Shown here piece after piece: positions 60,723-64,000 of a DNA stretch of 64,000 nucleotides. Every line of letters starts with the position of its first letter. The stretch's first letter is position 1. The stretch is from the NCBI RefSeq assembly GCF_021166585.1, contig NZ_JAJOZE010000002.1, forward strand, positions 186,001 to 250,000. Reading direction: 5' to 3'. A program made the position numbers and the translations under genes. This stretch comes from Metabacillus kandeliae (GTDB lineage: Bacteria; Bacillota; Bacilli; Bacillales; Bacillaceae). The notes under the pieces were generated by a model. The model was not told the origin of the DNA. It ran no database searches and saw only the letters and a program-made list of their open reading frames with translations.

Positions 60723-61223
60723 CTACTTCTTTAAATTTTTCGAGATATATTGAACAATTTTCCGAAGTTCTGTCGCAGATGGACGGCCAAAAGGGCTTGT
60801 CTGCCTTTGCTGGTAGAGCAGTTCCCCATTTTCATTAATAAGGAAGTACGCTGGTTCGCCGTGAGCCCCATGATCCTCATAAGGAGCGTCCTCGCCGTGA
60901 TAATAAACACCGTATTCTTTCGAAACCTTTAAGTCCTCGTCTGACAGCATGGTGAGTGATAGGCCTTCCTCCTCTGCCATCTTCTGCAGATTGTCCAGCT
61001 TATCGGAAGAAACGGTAATCAAATGGACGTTTTTCCCTTCAAAGAAACCGGCATTTTCCTGAAGATTTTTTAAATCCTCTACACATACCGGACACCAGGC
61101 ACCTCTGAAAAAAATAATGAAATGCCAGCTGTTATGCTCCTCCTGATGGGAAGAAAGAGTCAACTCCTCCCCTTTTACCGATGGCAATCGAAAATCGGGT
61201 ACCTTCTCTCCTAATTGAAACAT
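60723..61223 (-). CDS. Peroxiredoxin-like thiol protein
   Basis: Starting at ATG 61223 after GGAGGCGGATCAG gives 166 aa. It has a thioredoxin fold with FFRGAWCPVCVEDLKNL; Cys44 and Cys47 form a CxxC site in the AhpC/TSA setting. VSSDKLDNLQKMAEEEGLSLTMLSDED and PAYFLINENGELLYQ complete the fold. It should reduce peroxides or act as a thiol-disulfide protein in the cytoplasm. No signal peptide. Confidence 0.85.
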   Translation of the reverse strand: MFQLGEKVPDFRLPSVKGEELTLSSHQEEHNSWHFIIFFRGAWCPVCVEDLKNLQENAGFFEGKNVHLITVSSDKLDNLQKMAEEEGLSLTMLSDEDLKVSKEYGVYYHGEDAPYEDHGAHGEPAYFLINENGELLYQQRQTSPFGRPSATELRKIVQYISKNLKK

Positions 61224-61306
61224 CTGATCCGCCTCCATTACTCATATGTCCTCATCTATCTCTTTTCCCTTTATGGAAAATGATAATCTTTCTAAGTATG
61301 CTGGCG

Positions 61307-61714
61307 TTATTTTTCTATCACCTGAAACATTCCCGTCATCCCAGGCGAGTAGTCTTGAAAGCCAAAATTCTCATAAAACTGGGTTTTTCCCTCTGAGGCG
61401 AACAGGCCGACAAACGCTTTATCCGGTGCATGATCTTTCAAATACTGAAGAAGCGCCTGCATGATTTCCTTCCCAATCCCCTTCCCCTGATAATCAGGGT
61501 GTACGACAATGTCCTGTATGTAAAAATAAATCGCTCCGTCTCCGATTATTCTTCCCATGCCGATCACCTGATCGTTTTCTTTTACGGTCACTGCAAAGAG
61601 CGATTGGTATAAAGATGTCTCTGCTGCCTTGTAGTTCATAAAATCTGTCCAGCCGACGCTGTCACAAAGATGGATGTATTCTTCTATTGATGGTGTTCTG
61701 TTTAGCAATTGCAC
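61307..61714 (-). CDS. GNAT-family acetyltransferase
   Basis: In this 135-aa protein, starting at GTG after GGGGAG, IQDIVVHPDYQGKGIGKEIMQALLQYL is a perfect acetyl-CoA-binding motif A (Q-G-K-G-I-G). FYENFGFQDYSPGMTGMF is the C-terminal substrate region. It is similar to the small amine or arylalkylamine-type N-acetyltransferases; substrate unknown. Confidence 0.88.
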   Translation of the reverse strand: MQLLNRTPSIEEYIHLCDSVGWTDFMNYKAAETSLYQSLFAVTVKENDQVIGMGRIIGDGAIYFYIQDIVVHPDYQGKGIGKEIMQALLQYLKDHAPDKAFVGLFASEGKTQFYENFGFQDYSPGMTGMFQVIEK

Positions 61715-61796
61715 TTCTTATTTCTCCCCTTCCAGTTATTACATTTTATCATAGTGTTTGGGTACTTGATTGCTGGTTTCGTGAAATGCGAAACAC

Positions 61797-61824
61797 AAAA
61801 AAAGACAGCCTATTCTAAGCTGCC
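61797..61824 (-). terminator. Terminator for the DUF2089 operon
   Basis: Minus strand GGCAGCTT AGAAT AGGCTGTC (two wobble pairs) followed by seven T. Confidence 0.6.
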
Positions 61825-61868
61825 TCTAAGCCTATTTTCGCGCAAGGAAACACGATCGAAACCAGGCT

Positions 61869-62201
61869 CTACAATTTTATCAGTACGCTCGTTCCATCCT
61901 GAGCCTTAATATCTGCCAGAACCGTCCCTTTGCACTGCTTGAGTTCCTTAATGAGCTGCCTGACAACAGGCTTCGTGCTTGGATGTTCAAGAATCATCAG
62001 CACCAGTTGAATTCCGAACCGGCTGCTTTCCGATTCCCAATCGTGCTTTCTGGCCGCATCTTCCTCTTGCTTGTTCAGCAAATCCTTCAGCGGGCGCTTG
62101 ACTAAACTGGATCTCATGATGCTGCTTCCCATGTGCAGGGCAGCATATGGGACAGGAATTGTAAATGAGTGCTTTTTGTTCTTTATCTTAACAATCAGCA
62201 T
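61869..62201 (-). CDS. Hypothetical protein, third gene of DUF2089 operon
   Basis: This 110-aa protein has a beta-rich N-terminus (LIVKIKNKKHSFTIPVPYAAL), a charged middle and a helical/beta C-terminus (VLADIKAQDGTSVLIKL). The end resembles the GKPASYLDKTLKIRV and DTVTVVIE ends of the upstream gene, so the two may share an adhesin-like YvlB fold. It starts 6 bases after the upstream gene stops. Function unknown. Confidence 0.6.
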   Translation of the reverse strand: MLIVKIKNKKHSFTIPVPYAALHMGSSIMRSSLVKRPLKDLLNKQEEDAARKHDWESESSRFGIQLVLMILEHPSTKPVVRQLIKELKQCKGTVLADIKAQDGTSVLIKL

Positions 62202-62207
62202 TTTTAA

Positions 62208-62606
62208 TCACTCAATTACAACAGTGACAGTGTCCTCTTTACCGGACCTGATGTCAACAATTTGCCCATCAAGCTCATTCTCAATTGCATCAATCAGCAG
62301 GTCAATATCAATGTCTTTCACATATTTTGCCGCCTGCGGAATATTGGAAGCAATCCCATGCCCTGCTCCTAGAACAGCCTTCACCAGTTTAATGGGCAAA
62401 TTTACGCTCACATGATCGTTTTCTTTTGATGTTACACGGATTTTCAGTGTTTTGTCTAAGTAAGATGCGGGCTTTCCAAGCGCTATTGCATTCGGTGAAG
62501 ATGCCGTTTGCTTTTCCCTCAGAGCGTCAATCAGTTCTGAAGCTTTATCAGAATCAATTTTCCCTTCCTCCATCATCGTCAGCACTTTGCCGATTTCTTC
62601 TTTCAT
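62208..62606 (-). CDS. SHOCT-like/YvlB N-terminal-type protein
   Basis: In this 132-aa protein residues 1-31 (GKVLTMMEEGKIDSDKASELIDALRE) form a SHOCT-like helical pair. The rest is beta-rich (LDKTLKIRVTSKENDHVSVNLPIKL ... GQIVDIRSGKEDTVTVVIE), as in YvlB-type proteins. AAGGGGGAAGAGCA precedes the ATG. The same short helical motif ends the DUF2089 protein encoded just upstream, so the two could interact. Confidence 0.7.
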   Translation of the reverse strand: MKEEIGKVLTMMEEGKIDSDKASELIDALREKQTASSPNAIALGKPASYLDKTLKIRVTSKENDHVSVNLPIKLVKAVLGAGHGIASNIPQAAKYVKDIDIDLLIDAIENELDGQIVDIRSGKEDTVTVVIE

Positions 62607-62618
62607 TGCTCTTCCCCC

Positions 62619-62984
62619 TTATTCATTCTTTAGCATTTTAACCGCTTCATCCGCGGTGATATCGCCATTTTCAAGCATGGCAATAATCTTCTTTTCATCC
62701 ACTTCAGCTTTTTTCCGAGTTTCATAGCCAAGGGCCTCAATAATGTCATTCAGCTTGCCGCGCACTGTGGGGTAGGAGATGCCGAGCTCCTTCTCCACTT
62801 CCTTGATGTTGCCTCTGTTCACAAGAAAGGTAATGGCAAAGCGGAGCTGCTCCGGAGAAAGCTGAGCGAGCTTTGATAATTCAAATGTATTTTCAATCGT
62901 TGTCCTGCAGTGGCCGCATTCCAGCTTAACAGCGTGCAGCGCGTGATCGCATACAGGACATTGCGTAAGGATAGGATATTTCAT
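62619..62984 (-). CDS. DUF2089 regulator-like protein
   Basis: In this 121-aa protein a zinc ribbon (CPVCDHAL ... CGHCRTTI), a helix-turn-helix (EKELGISYPTVRGKLNDIIEALG) and a C-terminal SHOCT-like tail (MLENGDITADEAVKMLKN) appear in that order. This is the DUF2089 layout and reads as a DNA-binding protein. First gene of a three-gene operon, which it probably regulates. The tail repeats the opening motif of the second gene product. Confidence 0.85.
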   Translation of the reverse strand: MKYPILTQCPVCDHALHAVKLECGHCRTTIENTFELSKLAQLSPEQLRFAITFLVNRGNIKEVEKELGISYPTVRGKLNDIIEALGYETRKKAEVDEKKIIAMLENGDITADEAVKMLKNE

Positions 62985-63186
62985 ACTCTGCTCCTTTCTG
63001 TTATTGAAATTATAAGTGGAAATACTTAATTTGTAAATATTAAAAATTGATTTTATTTATTTATAGATTTAATTTATTAATTTTTTACCTGTAAATACTT
63101 AATAATATTTAGATGAGTTGCTTATAGAGTTTGATAGGACCTTATTTATGCTCAAAATATGGACAGCTCCTTGTAACCGGCTGTTG

Positions 63187-63280
63187 GTGAATATAAAGAG
63201 CAGTTTCGTGAATAACAGAGCCGGTTTCGTGAATATCTGCTTCATTTTGGTGAATATATTGGCTGGATCGGTGAATATGA
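63187..63280. repeat. 21-bp periodic array, GTGAATA family
   Basis: GTGAATA occurs at 63187, 63208, 63229, 63250 and 63271, exactly 21 bp apart, often preceded by TTTC or TTGG (unit TTTCGTGAATATNNNNNNNNG). The sequence is unrelated to the TGCRGG arrays but the period is the same. The gap 62985-63372 holds this array, an AT-rich promoter-like part and the next terminator. Confidence 0.85.
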
Positions 63281-63337
63281 AAGGGTGCCGGCTTCTGAAA
63301 AGCAGGTTTCACCTTTTAAAAATAATTTTTGCACATC

Positions 63338-63365
63338 AAAAAAGCATCCGATTCATTCGGATGCC
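63338..63365 (-). terminator. Terminator for the MFS transporter gene
   Basis: GCATCCGA/TCGGATGC stem with TTTTTT on the minus strand. Confidence 0.8.
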
Positions 63366-63372
63366 CCACATT

Positions 63373-64000
63373 TCAGCTGCTTTGCTTCAATACCTCAACC
63401 GCATGCTTCGTTTTCTTCTTCCTCAACACCAGCGCGAGCGGCACCGCGAACAGCAGGGCTGCGGCTGCAACCAGGAATGTGTCGTTTGATGCCAGCAGAA
63501 AAGCCGATTGCTTCAATTCTTCTCCCGCTTTTCCGGCACTTAATTCAGACATGTGAGCAGCAGTCCGGACAGCCAGGATCGAACTGAATACCGCGATGGA
63601 CAAAGCAGCAATTGCCTGGCGCAGCCAGTTAGAAATAGCAGATGCATGCCCCACATATTCTTTCGGAATAACGCTCATGGAAATGCTTGTCGCAGGCGAT
63701 GTGGCAAGCCCCACTCCAACGTATCTCACAATCATCCAAATGGTAATAAAGGCTGCGGAGGATTCTTCTGTTAAATGGCTGAACTCCCATGTTGCCGCAA
63801 TAATCAGCAAGGCGCCTCCGAGGACAAACCAGGCAGGATCTATTTTAGCTTGCAGCTTGCCCGCGAGAATCGTGACTCCAATCATGATCAGCGCCCCTGG
63901 CAGCATGACGAGTCCTACTGTGAAGGACGTCTCCCCTTGCGCTTCTTCCATAAAAAGCGGAATTAAAAACACACTGGAATAAAGGCCGACAGAAATCAGG
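63373..64000 (-). CDS. DHA2-family MFS transporter, C-terminal part (partial)
   Basis: The gene runs off the right edge, so the start is missing; about 208 codons are visible. There are six or so membrane helices. SFTVGLVMLPGALIMIGVTILAGKL is the conserved loop region of the 14-helix drug/H+ antiporters (EmrB/LmrB type) and SVIPKEYVGHASAISNWLRQ the later motif. It ends in a basic tail. It is probably a multidrug or metabolite exporter. Confidence 0.85.
   Translation of the reverse strand, partial: LISVGLYSSVFLIPLFMEEAQGETSFTVGLVMLPGALIMIGVTILAGKLQAKIDPAWFVLGGALLIIAATWEFSHLTEESSAAFITIWMIVRYVGVGLATSPATSISMSVIPKEYVGHASAISNWLRQAIAALSIAVFSSILAVRTAAHMSELSAGKAGEELKQSAFLLASNDTFLVAAAALLFAVPLALVLRKKKTKHAVEVLKQSS

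Overview
The window is chromosomal DNA from a low-to-moderate GC, Gram-positive, Bacillus-like member of the Bacillaceae (a Bacillus/Cytobacillus/Mesobacillus-type genome is my inference). Supporting signs are strong AGGAGG-type ribosome sites, frequent TTG/GTG starts, rho-independent terminators after most genes, Bacillus-type families (SunI/YnzG, DUF3885, DUF6526, DUF2500, STM3941, MutS2, NatAB/NatRK, heterocycloanthracin, YwqH/YwqI/LXG) and a palindromic intergenic element typical of Bacillaceae. I see no rRNA, tRNA, CRISPR array, prophage or transposase gene.

Layout. 1-9 kb: the end of an AbrB-family membrane protein, many small hypothetical or membrane proteins, a divergent LysR/MFS pair with a palindromic operator, a frameshifted DUF3885 gene and an excalibur-domain gene scattered over three frames. 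9-15.4 kb: two unknown membrane-anchored proteins, then a type VII secretion (T7SSb) effector operon of YwqH-like, YwqI-like and LXG proteins. The LXG protein ends in a glycine-zipper region and is followed by three tandem paralogous ~110-aa membrane proteins, a possible EspG-like chaperone and a fourth paralog. 15.4-27.8 kb: accessory genes, including an ECF S-component translationally coupled to a chemoreceptor signalling protein, an acyl-CoA ligase, and a NarL-type two-component system followed by FixH-like and CopC-like proteins.

27.8-34.5 kb: an NTTRR-F1/collagen-like/seven-bladed-propeller surface protein, DinB, a class B penicillin-binding protein and a divergent XRE-cupin/LysE pair. 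34.5-40.5 kb: a thiazole/oxazole-modified peptide cluster (SagB dehydrogenase, YcaO protein, ThiF-like maturation protein) with a heterocycloanthracin/sonorensin-type precursor carrying Cys at every third residue. 40.6-45.7 kb: an MhqO/MhqE-like dioxygenase behind an MhqR-like operator, then natAB-like exporter genes divergent from natRK-like regulators with LytTR-type direct repeats between them. 45.7-64 kb: a beta-helix lipoprotein, a MutS2-like ATPase without Smr domain, several lipoproteins and enzymes, an ABC exporter, an iron alcohol dehydrogenase, a decayed GNAT gene, a DUF2089/SHOCT operon and the end of a DHA2-type MFS transporter.

Three things stand out. The first is the LXG toxin candidate with its four-member family of candidate immunity proteins. 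The second is a set of intergenic arrays repeating every 20-21 bp, using at least three unrelated motifs in four places. The third is the S-component/chemoreceptor gene pair. Functions are read from sequence motifs and family memory only; no search was run.
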